Assembly: GCA_022496805.1 (NCBI GenBank)
Contig: CM040104.1
Coordinates: forward strand, 4,563,650-4,627,649
Direction of reading: 5' to 3'
DNA from: Pohlia nutans
Lineage: Eukaryota; Streptophyta; Bryopsida; Bryales; Mniaceae
Length of the DNA: 64,000 nucleotides
Position numbers and translations under genes: made by a program. The notes under the pieces are model-generated. The model was not told where the DNA came from. It ran no database searches and worked only from the letters and a program-made list of their open reading frames with translations. Position 1 is the stretch's first letter; every line of letters starts with the position of its first letter. Below are positions 1 to 11,002 of this stretch, one piece after another.

Positions 1-305
1 TTCCTTTATTTGATTCTACTTATTTTGAAAAATCATATTTAAGGTCCCACTTTTTGAACTAAGAATGAAACTTGACATAAACCAATTCTGTTGTTTTTCT
101 AAAAATCATAATAACCTTTTTTGAAGATCCAAACCGTATAAAGGATAGTCAACTTGCTCAAGAACTAAGAGAAATTTTGGTGGATGAAAACTGTCCGATT
201 TGGATGAGAATCGAGCAGTTTCAATCTGTGCGTCGTCTACTATGTGGACGCTGGCGCGTTAAAGGGTTAAAGGCCGAGGGGCTTAGTATGTCCTTTAAGG
301 GTTAA
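1..305. repeat. End fragments of TTAA-bounded repeats
   Basis: No gene is seen. The stretch ends in two outward-facing termini of the family described at 18092-18327: AAAGGGTTAA near 261-270 and TTTAAGGGTTAA ending near 305. The window therefore probably opens inside one of these elements, whose left end lies outside. Assignment rests only on the terminal motif. Confidence 0.4.
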
Positions 306-975
306 ATTTTTAAACATCCGCACTCCTCTCTAGATTAGGCAGTTTTGCAAAGGCGCATTATAAAATGCAATTAAGAAAGATATTTTGAACTTGATGTATG
401 AATAAAAGTTGTAAATAATGAATTTTAAATTCTATTGATACAGTTAAATCTAAGATTGTTATCACCAATATTTTTCTATAAAATTCGAAACTTAAAATTC
501 AAAATTCTTTATTTGATTAGGAATAAGATATTGACAATCAAGTTAACTAAAAACAAAGAGGACTCTGTACTAAGTCTATGCGGAGTTAACAATCTTGTAT
601 TACTGATTTCTAACACGACTTACATATGAATAGTTCCTTGGTCCCTTCATAAATAGAGCCATAGGCTTGGAGGAACTTGTGGGAACTCTCCTCTAGCATT
701 GGGGGGTCACAAGTTCCACTCCCATGGGCGGTGCAAGGTCTTGCTTTAGATTATTCTTCAACTCACCATAGACTAGTTTTTTCATCTTTTTGAATTGGAA
801 ACAAGTCTAAGGTGAATATGAGATGAGTTTTCACGTTGCGACACTCTTTTTGGTTAACTCTAATATGTGGATGAAATTTGTTGTGATGGGTTGAAATGTA
901 ATTCTAAGTGTAGTGATTTTTAGAGATTTTTTGGTTGCTTAATTTTATGAGTTGATTTTTTCAAGAGCACTATTA
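306..975 (+). repeat. Dispersed AT-rich repeat, copy 1 (interrupted)
   Basis: Bases about 350-540 and 860-975 align collinearly with 24300-24605, sharing for example ACTTGAT(G/A)TATGAATAAAAG, GCTATCACCAATATTT or close variants, and AAGTGTAGTGATTTTT. A third, diverged copy lies in inverse orientation around 40700-40985. The copy here is split by about 310 extra bases (next entry). The copies at 24269 and 40985 adjoin a TTAACCCCTAAA-type terminus, so the repeat is internal sequence of that element family. Confidence 0.7.
549..859. mobile_element. Insertion inside repeat copy 1, GTTAACT flanks
   Basis: These about 310 bases are absent from the matching position of the second repeat copy (near 24495). 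They are flanked by GTTAACT at 542-548 and again at 853-859, a 7-bp direct repeat that looks like a target-site duplication. The insert holds a tRNA-promoter-like stretch (CATAGGCTTGGAGGAAC near 659, AAGTTCCACTCCC near 711), which suggests a SINE. Because the flank contains TTAA and the inner ends are weakly inverted, a small DNA transposon is the alternative. Confidence 0.5.
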
Positions 976-2320
976 TATAATATGTTATATATGGTGTAAA
1001 TTATAAACAAGTATCGTAGCACTATAGCACGGTCACCACCCCGGGAATGATGTTTATTTCTTTTTGGAAAAATGAGGTTCGCCCTCAAAAAAATGAATTT
1101 CTTGATTTTCGTTTTTGAGAAAAAAAATAAAATGATTCAAAATAGCGTAAAATGGCACAACATGGGTTTAATTTATTTTTAAAAAATAGCTAAAAAAAAA
1201 ATTCATTCTATTTTCATTCTTTCATCCTCATAAGTTCCTGTTTTACTCAGCTTTTTATTTTTTGAATTATTTTTTGGCGACCCTGCTGCTACTTCCAGTG
1301 CCAGGGTTTAGGAGGGATCAAGTTTTGATGTAGCGGTCATTTGCCACCATCACTGAAGCACAATGGCCCCATTGCCTCTTTGTCACCAACGATGAGCAAG
1401 GGTTTGCAACAGTAGAGGTAGGAACAACTAACCATAGCTTCAATACAAGACTACTGTTGCGTCTCTACTGCTGCAAAAAATACTAGACTATCTGTGCGCA
1501 GCTCAAATGGTACTAGGACAGATCGTGAAGCATGAATGATTGAAATTAGGCCCTTATCATACCATAGTGCTTCCATTTTAATCTTAAGACTTGCCTATTC
1601 TGGAGGCTACTTTCTGAGTGCCTAATTTCTTCCAAATCTTGGACAATGAAGCGCTAAGGAGAACGACCTGAAGAGCGAGCGAAAGAGGCATCATCCAAAC
1701 ACACAACTAGCAAAAACTCATAATAGGTTCTATCACAATCAAAGATGGTACCATCTTAGATATCATTGTTCAAGAGTACTATGATTGGGACTTAGTACAT
1801 CAAACTTGAACAATTGTAGTGCAAAAATGACAAATTGGGAACAAGACTCACAAAATAAAATCCATTCAAACAACGGATACCACTCAAAACAACAGGAATG
1901 GGAGTAATGTGGATAGCATTCTATAGATTCTCTCTGCAAAATTCTTAAAGAGATTTCCATGTATTCACAAAAGAAGCAAACGTCAATGACCTGCTATGAG
2001 ATCATAACCTACTAAGTTTCATAACGTGGTTGGCTAATATCAGAGGTACCACAATGTGGTTGGTTATTTTCATAACTTATGCCTTTCTCTTTGAACTACT
2101 AGTTCACTTCATGCAAGTATTGAACTAACTTTCTTTCAATATTAGTTCAAAAAATGCCAATTCTTAGTCGTAGGTTATGTCCCTCACCAGCTATGGCGTC
2201 CATAACTTTCAAAGGTTACTCTGACTCCACGGCTATAGAGACATTGATTGCTAAGTGCCAGAACATTGTATTAAAAAGAAGTTACAGGATCATCAAGACA
2301 CAGCGGTGAGATTTCATATC
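976..2320. other. AT-rich intergenic stretch, nothing recognised
   Basis: No convincing coding region, RNA or complete repeat was found on either strand. Short open frames such as the one near 1763-1960 on the minus strand lack recognisable protein content. The last 300 bases would hold the 3' UTR of the minus-strand VOC gene. Confidence 0.4.
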
Positions 2321-2782
2321 TTAAGCAGCCGCAAGTTTGGCGATGTCAAACTTGGTCATCTGCATCATGGCCTGCATCACTCGCGGTGCGCGGCCAGGGT
2401 CGCTCATAAGCTTGGGGAACACCTTGGGGACGATCTGCCACGACAGGCCAAAGCGGTCTTTGAGCCACCCGCACTGCTTCGGCTCGCCCCCACCGGAGAT
2501 GAGTGAGTCCCAGAGGTGGTCGATCTCGGCTTGATCCTCGCAGTCGATGATGAACGACACAGCCTCCGTGAATTTGAAGTGCGGCCCGCCGTTGAGGCCG
2601 AGGAACTTCTGGCCGGCCACCGTGAAATTGACCAGAAGCACTGCTCCCGAGGGCGTGCTGGGATTGTCGACTGGTGCGTGGACAATGTTGTCGATGCGAG
2701 AGTCGGGAAGCAGTGTGACGTAGAAGCTTGCCGCCTCTTCCGCATTGCCATCGAACCAGAGACAGGGCGTGATCTTCGCCAT
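2321..2782 (-). CDS. VOC (glyoxalase/PhnB-like) superfamily protein
   Basis: A 153-residue protein resembling the PhnB / '3-demethylubiquinone-9 3-methyltransferase-like' VOC group. Seen: start MAKITPCLWFDGNAEEAASFY, the typical opening beta-alpha unit with L-W-F-D; a central NGGPHFKFTEAVSFII strand region (about 67-82); and a C-terminal GLSWQIVPKVFPKL block (about 115-128) followed by the helix with VMQAMMQM. The real start is the ATG at 2782; the longer frame to 2800 would use TTG. The family is mostly bacterial and small members often lack a proven reaction, so no substrate is assigned. The coding part is GC-rich and uninterrupted, unlike the surrounding AT-rich DNA, consistent with (not proof of) acquisition from bacteria. 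An upstream AG at 2804-2805 and a donor near 3327 suggest a 5'-UTR intron. Confidence 0.85.
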   Translation of the reverse strand: MAKITPCLWFDGNAEEAASFYVTLLPDSRIDNIVHAPVDNPSTPSGAVLLVNFTVAGQKFLGLNGGPHFKFTEAVSFIIDCEDQAEIDHLWDSLISGGGEPKQCGWLKDRFGLSWQIVPKVFPKLMSDPGRAPRVMQAMMQMTKFDIAKLAAA

Positions 2783-2803
2783 AATGCTCGTAATCCACAA
2801 TCA

Positions 2804-3327
2804 CTGCACGAACGCAAAATCGTGTGATGCATTAGCTTCTCTTCTGCTCTGTTCGACTGGAACAAGATTCCTTGAGTTCATGGCTTCATAATGCATTAGA
2901 TTCTCCTCTACTTTGCATTAGATTTTCAAAAGAACAAGACTCTTTGCGTTCAATGCTTCGGTAATGCATTAGCTTCTCCTCTGCTCTGTTTTCAAATTGC
3001 CGAACTAAACTCCGTGCTTTGGACTCCCTCGAAGACTAAAGAAAAAACAATCAGAAAACTCGTATAAACACACACGATCCAGCACACATCCTTGCACCAT
3101 TTCAGTCGGATCAATGTGACAACAATCGAGAGAGACGCAGCTACTGACTAATTCAAAATCAAGAAACGTCTAATTAAGATTCTCTCGTCCTAGGGTTTTC
3201 AAATCTACAATGCGCAACCAAGACCGTCAAAAGACAAGAAATCGAACCCCTCTGCGACTTGAATTAAGGATGATCCAGGCATTCATGAGCATTCAAGATC
3301 ACAAAATGGTGAAACATCAAAACTTAC
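2804..3327 (-). other. Probable 5'-UTR intron of the VOC gene
   Basis: On the minus strand a GTAAGT donor (3327-3322) follows a GC-balanced leader at about 3328-3470, and a TTCGTGCAG acceptor lies at 2804, 21 bases upstream of the ATG. The intervening 524 bases are not open in the VOC frame. Splicing is inferred from signals only. Confidence 0.5.
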
Positions 3328-3470
3328 AGAAGGGTGTTAATGGGTGGTGAAACAAGCACTTGAAGCTGGTGAACGAAGCGTTTGAGATTTGGAATTCTTC
3401 AATTCCTCATCGTCATTCTTATGCATTGGCGGTGACAAGCTTCAAGCTCAAGCCGCGCAAGTCACGAGAG

Positions 3471-4780
3471 ACACAGTGCTATTAAAATATTCCAGAAATT
3501 GATGACAGTTGCTCAGAATGCTCACTGTTGAATGCAAAAGCTTCATCGTCACGCTCTGACTGTCTTTGATTAGCATCTGTCCCATCAGTAGTCCGGCGCT
3601 TAACTTAGTTCCAATCCTGTACTACTTGTTGATTTCATGTGAGGAACTGAGGATTGGTGGCTGGACCTAAAAACAGTGCCTGATGATGCCGCCGTGAAGT
3701 TGACGACGCTCTTTCCTCGAACTAACGTGAAATGGATACTACAGCATAACAGTGACGGAAATACGGAATTCTCCCGTAGTCGTCATAACATTCAGTAGCC
3801 TTCATGCCAGTGAAGTAATTATTGGCGAATTTTCGCCTGCGTCTTACCTCTCATTTACCTTGGCGATTTTTTACTAAGTAAATCATGGTTAAATCCTCTT
3901 TATGTCGCCTCAGTCTGACATGGCGTGAGGTGGCTCGGGCCTCAGAAGCCGCCACCCTGGCTGTCTTGTAGCCCTCTCAACTCATGTCTGCCACTCTGTG
4001 GGAGCCTCACCCTCACGTCCATCGCCTCATTCATCGCCTGGCTTCATAAAAATTTGACGCAGCGGTTTTATTTTTCAATGGCGCTCCCTGTGCGGTCTTC
4101 GCCTGCGCGCTGCGCCCTGCCCATGCGTTCTCGCCACCTCTGCCTGTGCTCGGATCGTCAACTCGTCTGGTCGCAGTTTGAGGAATTTGTGGAGAGTGTG
4201 GGCGTGTATTTTGACTTAGGGCTTGCAAAATTAGGGGCGCCTCAGAGTTTTGCTTACGGATGTCGGCATTACGGATGAGCGGTTTAGGGTGTACGCAGCG
4301 CATTGGCGATGGAGATCGCAGGCGGTTTGGTGATGGTCGATCGGCGCATTCGTGTACAGTGGGTTTTCATTGGTATTTGAGCGCCTTAGGAGGTTTAGTT
4401 TCTCCACTCTTCTTTACAATCTGTCGTGTGATGCTTTGATTGTCGCGATCTGTACTTGGCGTTGAGGGTCGCGTTGGGTTTTTTCCAATTTCTGTGTTTC
4501 GGGGTTTAGGGCTTTAGCATTGGAAATTCACGATCCAATTGCGATCTGGTCATTGCCAATTGCTTGTGCCTTGTTGCGATCTGATCGTGTCTTGTCGCAA
4601 TGTGTGATTTGCGGTTTAGGAATTGTAGAGGATTCGGAAAAATGCTGGCTTCTTGTCGCGATCTGTGCTTTGCAGTTTTAGAAGTGGTTTAGGATTCAGA
4701 AAATTTAGCTGGCTCACCCTGCGCTTTGTGTGAGTCAGAGCCTTGCCTGGGTTTAGGGTTGCAAATTCTTGTGGCCGCGC
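3471..4780. promoter_or_regulatory. GC-rich, CpG-containing intergenic region
   Basis: A stretch noticeably richer in G+C and CpG than its surroundings (especially 3920-4780), lying between the VOC gene (leftward) and the transposase relic (rightward). It may hold promoters for both. Around 3785 there is a solo copy of a left terminus (CATAACATTCAGTAGCC) also found at 52984. Degenerate repeats containing TCGCGATCTG and GGTTTAGG occur at 4440-4700. The open frames here do not resemble proteins. Confidence 0.4.
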
Positions 4781-7483
4781 ATGGCTCCTCATCAATCCAT
4801 GCTGACGAAATTCTTGTACGGTGGGGTGTCCGATGGCGATGGGGGAGAATTTGAGGGCGATCGGTACCAGCATGGCGATGGGGGCAATTTCGGTACAACG
4901 CAGGTTGCGTTGAGCAGCTCGGAAGGGAGCACTGGTCCGCCGCCTGTTGATGCGTTCGATGGAGTTTCCGACCTGCAGCACGCGCCGGTGTTATTAGGCG
5001 CCCCCGCGGCGTCAATACTGCAGCAAGGAGATGACGCAGGAGGCGTGAGGGGAGCACCTACGCTACCCACGCCACAACGCATCACAGCAAAGGAAAAAGG
5101 TAAGTCTCCCTGTCCCGTTGCAATGAAGGGTGATGGAGCAAGTTCGTCAGGGTCCGATCTTGTCGTTCAAACTGCATCAAGTGGGGTGCCGGAGGTGGTC
5201 ATCTTGGACCCTCTGGTAGCCTCGCCCGCTCATGATGCAGCAAGACGACGAAGAAGAGTTTATGAGAGCAATCGACATTGGCAAGATTCATGGGCAGCAA
5301 AATTGCCATGGGCAGAATCTGTTGTAGGAAGTGATGGTACTGTGAAGCAAGTAAAATGTAGGGTTTGTTCTGATGTTGAAGGCCGTGAGAAATTGCTAGT
5401 GCCCAAAATTGACAGTCTGTGGAAGCATTGTGGCCGTAGGAAGGCCACCACAAGTTTTGGCAAGGTGGTGGCGGGGCAATATTATTTTTTGACCACCAAT
5501 GCTCACGTAAAAAACGAAAAAATATATTTTGCAAGGTTGGGAAAGGTGGAGATACTGTGGTGCAGCAGGTAGCAGCTGATGCAGTACGTGAGAGGAAACG
5601 CAAAGTTGTCCAATTTCGAGCAGTATTTTGGTTGCTCATGCAGGGACGCCCAATGACCGATTATGAGCAAATGCGGGAGTTGTTTGACTTCCTTACAGTC
5701 CCTGATTTTCCCAAGAAGCATTGGGCTATCCCTTGTGGTTGGGAGATGGCAGATCATTTGGCCAAAGTTTTGGCAGATCACACCAAAAACGTCATTGGGG
5801 CAACGGCATTTTTTTCTCTTTCAGCAGATGAGGTAACGTCCATTGATGGTCAAAGCTGGCTTTCAATTCACATCTATGTGTGCATTGGTTTCAAACAGGT
5901 TCCCATACTCTTATCGTTAAACCGATTGGTAGAAGGCAACGGTGCTGATGCAGTGAAGCAATCCATAGAGGGTATGGTCACACACCATACGGGGCTTGAT
6001 CAAGTGCAAGTGGCGCAAAGGTTGGTCTGTTTTGGGGCAGATAGAGTGTCTGTTTTTCAGGGCAGCAGGAACGGTGTAACAGTCCAAATGAAAGATACTA
6101 TGGCCCCATTTATGTTTGGAGTGCACTGCATGGCTCACCGAACAAATCTTGCAGTGGAACCACTTTCCAACTTGCCCGTGGTATCTAAGCTTGAGGCATT
6201 ATGCCAAGCGATGCATTCATACTTTAGTCATAGTCCAAAGAGGCATTTGGAATTCCAAAAGCTTGCTGACATTATGGAAACAGAGGGCTTGAGAATGTTA
6301 CGAAATGTCAAGACCCGGTGGATATCTCTTCTAGAGCCCTTAAGGATGGTAATGGGTGAGTACAAGACGTTGATTGCAAAGATGTGCGAAGACGCAGCGG
6401 TGAAAGAGCCCGAGATGACATCAAAGCAAGCCGCGGCAAAGGAGACAACTCGCCACAACTATGATTTGTTGTGCGACGTTGGTACATTGCTTGCACTTCC
6501 TTGCATTTTGCCTCTACTTGAATCGGTGAATTGTTTGATGAAGTTTGCTCAGTCTAACCATGTGTTCGTGAGTGACTATGTAGCCGCGGTCAAGATATGC
6601 CAAGCAGAGCTATACATGATGTATAGTGATCGTGATACAGCATGGCAAAAGTCTCACTTTGAGATGTTCCATGACATTGTCAATGACCACTCATATGCAA
6701 TCACCCAAGAATGGATCACGGATCTCAACACGGGCTCTCAAAGCCTTGCATTCTGCATTGGAGGTCACACTTACCCGGCTCATTTGATTTGCTCGGTTAT
6801 GGGGCAGAAGTTGTTGGTCTCACAACAAGATTTTGAGGCCGTGGTGACTAGTGTGAAAGGGCAATGCAGGGATGCCGCTGAGATGTTAAGCCTTGAACTT
6901 GATGTGAGATTCCCGGAAGTGGAATTGATGAACGCATTGGCGTAGTATTTCCTCAATACTGGTTGCAACCGAATTGTGAGGAATTATTTCCCTTGCATGT
7001 GAAGACCTTGAAGGCACACTACTCACTGTGTGTCGCACAATGAACTTTGGCACAAAGGTTGAGCCAATTATGAGGCAAATTGACCCCATCATTGATGCTC
7101 GTTTGCTTTCTTTGCAAACTTCATTGTTCAAACTCACAATGAAGTCACATGCAAAGGCGGCTATAGAGGAGCCAAGGGACCAAAATCCGGTCACCAAGTT
7201 GTGGGTGAAGGTTGGGCAAAATGCCTTAATGCTAAACCGCCTTTCAGAGTTCATTAAGGTGGCTGAAATTGATATCACGGCCGTGCTTGGGAGTATGGAA
7301 GATAAACGCACGTTCTCTACACTTGCATTCATGAAATCCAAACTCCGTAACCGGCTTGGTGGTCACTTAGATACATGTGTGAAACTATTTTCACAACAGT
7401 TTTTCACTCTTCAATCCTTCCCTTTTAACTCTGCCATTAACTCGTGGCGTGATGATCGTGCGAGGAGGGGGGCTGATGTGTAA
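4781..7483 (+). pseudogene. hAT-superfamily transposase relic (BED-like finger + dimerisation domain)
   Basis: Three frame segments together resemble hAT-type transposase-derived proteins. Segment 1 (4781-about 5545) has a Gly/Ser-rich leader, a basic RRRRR patch and a zinc-finger-like VKCRVC...LWKHCGRRK. Segment 2 (from about 5545 to 6945) carries the catalytic-core-like region, with LSADEVTSIDGQSW, CFGADRVSVFQG, HCMAHRTNLA and KTRWISLL. Segment 3 (7028-7483) is a C-terminal dimerisation-like region with FSTLAFMKSKLRNRL and SFPFNSAINSW. Frames run 2-1-2: one shift lies near 5545, another near 6940, where a different frame reads on through QYWLQPNCEELFPLH, and a stop precedes segment 3. So the locus is broken. 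ATG at 4781 is chosen over an upstream TTG. No terminal inverted repeats were located, so it may be a decayed autonomous element or a decayed host-domesticated copy. Confidence 0.75.
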
Positions 7484-7564
7484 GTCCTTTGTTTCCATCA
7501 TGACGGCAAGCTTTGAGTTACAAATTTTTTGAACACTTTACTAACTGGGTTGGGGGTGGGTGGG

Positions 7565-7625
7565 ATTGCTAATTGCGTTGGGCAAGGCCTTTTGGGCCGG
7601 GGTTCAACTCCCCTTAGCAATTACT
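7565..7625 (+). repeat. tRNA-like (SINE-head-like) segment
   Basis: GGGGTTCAACTCCCC forms a T-arm with a canonical 7-base loop and matches the pol III B box (GGTTCRANNCC). It is enclosed by an 8-bp stem ATTGCTAA / TTAGCAAT, and a T-run follows. The A box is poor, so this is at best a degenerate tRNA-derived SINE head or tRNA relic. Confidence 0.3.
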
Positions 7626-8001
7626 GATTTTTTTTTAAAGTTGCTTACAAATATTTTTTGAGGATTAGCCTTTTTGGCATCAACGCTGATTTTTCTATCG
7701 CTTGGGATACTCCCTTTAAAGTTATATGGATGCCACAGTCCCATGTTTCTTGACCATAAACTCGCCACATGAGTTGAAACAGTAAAAAAAATTCTGAAAT
7801 TTTGCCAAAGCATTGGGATGAGAAACTCGCCACTTTCATACCATGAATGAGGTTACTGTAGCCTAAATTATTGGCTGAACTCACTGTGGAGGCGCCACAA
7901 AAGCACCTGCCTATCCCCTTAAGGTGCGTCTCGCTCTACCACAGTAAATCCTTAATTTTATCACTGCTTCATGCCCACTGCCTTTCATGCAATTTGTTCA
8001 T

Positions 8002-8307
8002 GGCCCATTCACACCAGCCTAGTGCCACTGTTGCGTTTGCGTTCCTGAAAGGCTGGGAGGTAAAATGAAGAAACAAAAAAATATTCAAAGCTTTGTCTTT
8101 TCCTGCTGTAGCTACTGTTGAGCACTGTGCAACTGCAATACACTGCCGCAAGTATAGTCCAGTTCGTTTTTTGCGTTGTGTTACTTTCTGTCTTGCGGTA
8201 GTGTAATTCCTTCCTGCATATTTTAGATTTTTCTAGTTACCTCATATTCCTTCAAAGTTATCTGACGCACGCATGCGTGCAACAAAAATGGTGTATGTGA
8301 ACGGGCC
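8002..8307. mobile_element. TIR element A of a three-copy tandem
   Basis: 306 bp with inverted ends GGCCCATTCACACC / GTGTATGTGAACGGGCC, preceded by TTCAT and followed by TTTAT. It shares the internal block GTTGCGTTTGCGTTCCTGAA with copy B. Superfamily is undecided: the GGCC-type ends recall PIF/Harbinger, but the 5-bp spacers do not fit a TWA duplication. Confidence 0.65.
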
Positions 8308-8312
8308 TTTAT

Positions 8313-9018
8313 GGCCCGTTCACACCAGCCCCTGCCATTGTTGCGTTTGCGTTCCTGAAAGGCTGGGAGGTAAAATGAAGAAACCAAAAAATATTCACAG
8401 CTTTGTCCTTTCGTGTTGCAACTACTATTGAACCACTGTAGAAATGCGTTACAGTGCCGCAACTATAGTCATGTTCATTTTTTGCGTTGCGTTGCTTCCT
8501 AGCCCTTAAACGTCAAAGCAAGCCCCATGGGCTTGGTATAAAGGAATAATTGGAGAAAAAAGTTTCATTTCTCAACCAAATCAAGCGAGACTTATTGCGT
8601 TGGAAAGCTACTGAAAAAACGATCTAGATTCCAAATTTTCGCCTCATTTGAGAGATTGTGGAATCGTTGGTAAGCAATCAAAGTTATCAAATTGAACAAG
8701 TTTTGAGGTTGGGGCAGCTGAAGTTCAGCAGTGCCGCAGTGCTACAGTGCTACAGTGCTAGCCAGCAGTGCACTGCAGAGCCGTTTTTGCCAAAAATATA
8801 TATATATATATTTATTTTTATTTTTATTTTTTATTTTTCCCAAAAAAATTTAGATTCCTTCCGGACTGCCCCATTCAGGCCCTCTTGACGTTTAAGGGCT
8901 AGCATGTGGTGGAGTAATTCCTCTTTACATATTTTATAGTTTTCTTTTGACCTCATATTCCTTCAAAGTTATCTGACGCATGCATGTGTGCAGCAGAGTT
9001 GGTGGATGTGAATGGGCC
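8313..9018. mobile_element. TIR element B of the tandem, interrupted by an insertion
   Basis: Ends GGCCCGTTCACACCAG / GATGTGAATGGGCC. After subtracting the 8499-8902 insertion it is about 302 bp, nearly the length of copy A, and aligns with it throughout (shared CCTCATATTCCTTCAAAGTT). It is followed by the spacer TTCTT. Confidence 0.65.
8499..8902. mobile_element. 404-bp TIR insertion with CTAG flanks
   Basis: Begins CTAG-CCCTTAAACGTCAA and ends TTGACGTTTAAGGG-CTAG, i.e. about 14-bp perfect inverted repeats inside a palindromic 4-bp direct repeat. Tandem copy A shows the uninterrupted site at the same place (TTTCTGTCTTGCGG region near 8190), confirming insertion. The termini resemble the TTAA-bounded CCCCTAAA family found elsewhere in the window but use CTAG instead of TTAA. 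No coding capacity is seen; the interior has long A/T runs. Confidence 0.75.
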
Positions 9019-9023
9019 TTCTT

Positions 9024-9319
9024 GGCCCGTTCACACCAGTCACCTAATGCGAGTGTGCTAGAGAATCTGCGTTCGTAAAGTAAGTTTTTGGTAGATACAG
9101 TGTACTCTTTTAAATTTTATTTTTTTAACCTGACGCATGCAAGAAGCTATTCTGACGCATTTCGGGTGCCACAAGAAATTTGCGCTCCACCAACACACAT
9201 GCGTTGACCAAAAGCAAGGCTCGGACGCCGCAAGAAACTGTATATTATTTTCAAAAATTTACCTTGCAGCATTCCAAGAACGCAACGCAAGTGCTGGAGC
9301 TTCTTGGTATGAATGGGCC
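9024..9319. mobile_element. TIR element C of the tandem (diverged)
   Basis: Ends GGCCCGTTCACACCAG and GAATGGGCC, followed by ATCAT. Length (296 bp) is like copies A and B, but the interior is much more diverged. The short spacers around the three copies (TTCAT, TTTAT, TTCTT, ATCAT) look like degenerate copies of one 5-bp target site. Confidence 0.55.
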
Positions 9320-9611
9320 ATCATCACTTTGAGCCTCCACATGTCTACTTAGCTACTGATGAAGTACCATTGGATGTGGAATATTCCACACCATCTACTA
9401 CAGAGTCCAGGTAGGGATAGTGCATGCTACTGAATGTTATGGTAATAATAAGTCGTTCTCCGGTTTCAGTCTAAAATTCAAATGTTTTTTTTAACACATG
9501 TACTTAGAACACAATCCTTTTAAAAAATATTTATAAAATAAGAAGCAGTGCAGGACAATCAAAAGTGCAATTGAAAAATTGTGAGAATAAAATATTATGT
9601 TTTCCTGTAAC

Positions 9612-9881
9612 TTAATCCCTAAACGCTTGAACGACCAAAATATGGTTGATTTCATTTTTTCATCATCTATAATTTTCATCCATTTGCATTTATTCCATCC
9701 GTCTTTTTCTAATGTTGTAAATTGTTGATGAATCAATCAAATGGTATATAAAAGATTTCAAATTAAGATGATTATGAATTTTAGTGCCTCATGAAAGCCA
9801 AAATCGTCAATATCGTGTATTGTATTCACAATGTCATCTGTCCAAAGTTTTTTACCGCGGTGATAGGCATTTAGGGGTTAA
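9612..9881. mobile_element. TTAA-bounded TIR element (270 bp)
   Basis: Left end TTAATCCCTAAACG, right end CATTTAGGGGTTAA. The right TTAA (9878-9881) is shared with a second, outward-facing left end, giving the 20-bp palindrome TTTAGGGGTTAACCCCTAAA. A possible neighbour element runs from 9878 to about 10623, where AACATTTAAAGGTTAA could be its degenerate right end. No ORF. Confidence 0.5.
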
Positions 9882-10623
9882 CCCCTAAACATCAAGCCTA
9901 TGAACATGGAATCTTGCTTTACGTGTCACACTCAATTTTGGCACTATAAATAAGATTAGAATTCAACTATGTTTTTAGTAGATGAAGCCATGCATTTATT
10001 ACAAATCATGAAATTTTCATAAATTTTGGTGAAGATTTGAAATTACTTTGATTTTTTTAAGTGACTATAAAGAAAATTCATATCAATTACAAAATGTACT
10101 CCAAACTTATGATTTTTTTACCCAAGGTGTAAATTACAATGAAGAACCGTATAGTAAATGAAAATCATTAATGTATCTAAATTTAGAATAATTCTCTACA
10201 CCACGGTAATACCCACCGAACTTGCAACTCTAATAAAACACTCAATTTTTAAAGTTTTTCAAAAATTCAAAATGGAGTAGACATTAGGCTTTGTAAGCTT
10301 CATTTTCTTATAGTTCAGCTCAAATGCAATAGAACTCATTTTCATGGCCTAAATTTAGTTCAAGCAAGAAAAAGTGGAAAAATCCAAAATACACTACATG
10401 GTGAACTGTTTTTACTACTCTTTCTATAGTTGGGACACCATGTAAAATCCAAAAATAGCTTAAATTACCTTAGTTTAGCTTAAAGAGGTGGCATGACCAA
10501 CAAAGAGCCTTCACAAAAGGAATTGGATGAAAAATCCTTCATCTACTATGTGATATTTCAATTCACTTTAGATAAGTTACATCCATCTGCCAGTATATGG
10601 CTGCAACAACATTTAAAGGTTAA

Positions 10624-10990
10624 GAAACTAAACACATTGCAAAATGAACAAAACTATAGCAAGATGAATTGAAAATTCCGCACAAACCTTTTGTGTTCTC
10701 GTTCTCCGGATCCTAATTCATCAACTATATGAACGTCTTTTTAACATTTTTCAATCTGAGCTCTATGTGTGCTTTAAAATCGAAAATGGAAAAAAAATGC
10801 AAGTAAAAACGCAATCAAGAACAGAACAAAAAAAATTATGAGAACAATAATGTTCCATTTTCCCGTAACTATGCAGAGAATGTGCGAGCAACCGAACAAA
10901 ACTATTTGCAAGAAGAGTTTAAAATTTGGCACAGGCTGTAGGACTAAAAGCCCGCCGTTCTCCAAATGTTGGCCTCACGAGTCACAAGAC
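10624..10990. other. AT-rich stretch, nothing recognised
   Basis: No gene or repeat structure could be supported between the possible end of the preceding element and the CACTA MITE at 11003. Confidence 0.4.
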
Positions 10991-11002
10991 GCAGCATGCA
11001 AG

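Larger units (their letters stand above)
7950..9441. mobile_element. Short TIR element expanded by internal insertions
   Basis: The outer parts (about 7955-8001 and 9325-9441) match the compact 162-bp element at 52984-53145, e.g. TTCATGCCCACTGC on the left and CTACTGAATGTTATG at the right terminus. In the compact copy the two halves are directly joined (near 53036), so it displays the empty site. Everything from 8002 to 9319 is inserted sequence, described in the next entries. The left terminus here is eroded. Confidence 0.65.

Noticed and set aside
2255..2865. Several overlapping frames on both strands over the VOC gene
   Set aside because: They are shadows of one GC-rich exon; only the ATG-2782 frame encodes a recognisable fold.
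4440..4760. TTTAGGG-like strings suggesting interstitial telomere repeat
   Set aside because: Only isolated GGTTTAGG units within a degenerate repeat; no tandem (TTTAGGG)n array.
5199..6496. Minus-strand frames within the hAT relic
   Set aside because: Shadow frames of the transposase-like coding strand.
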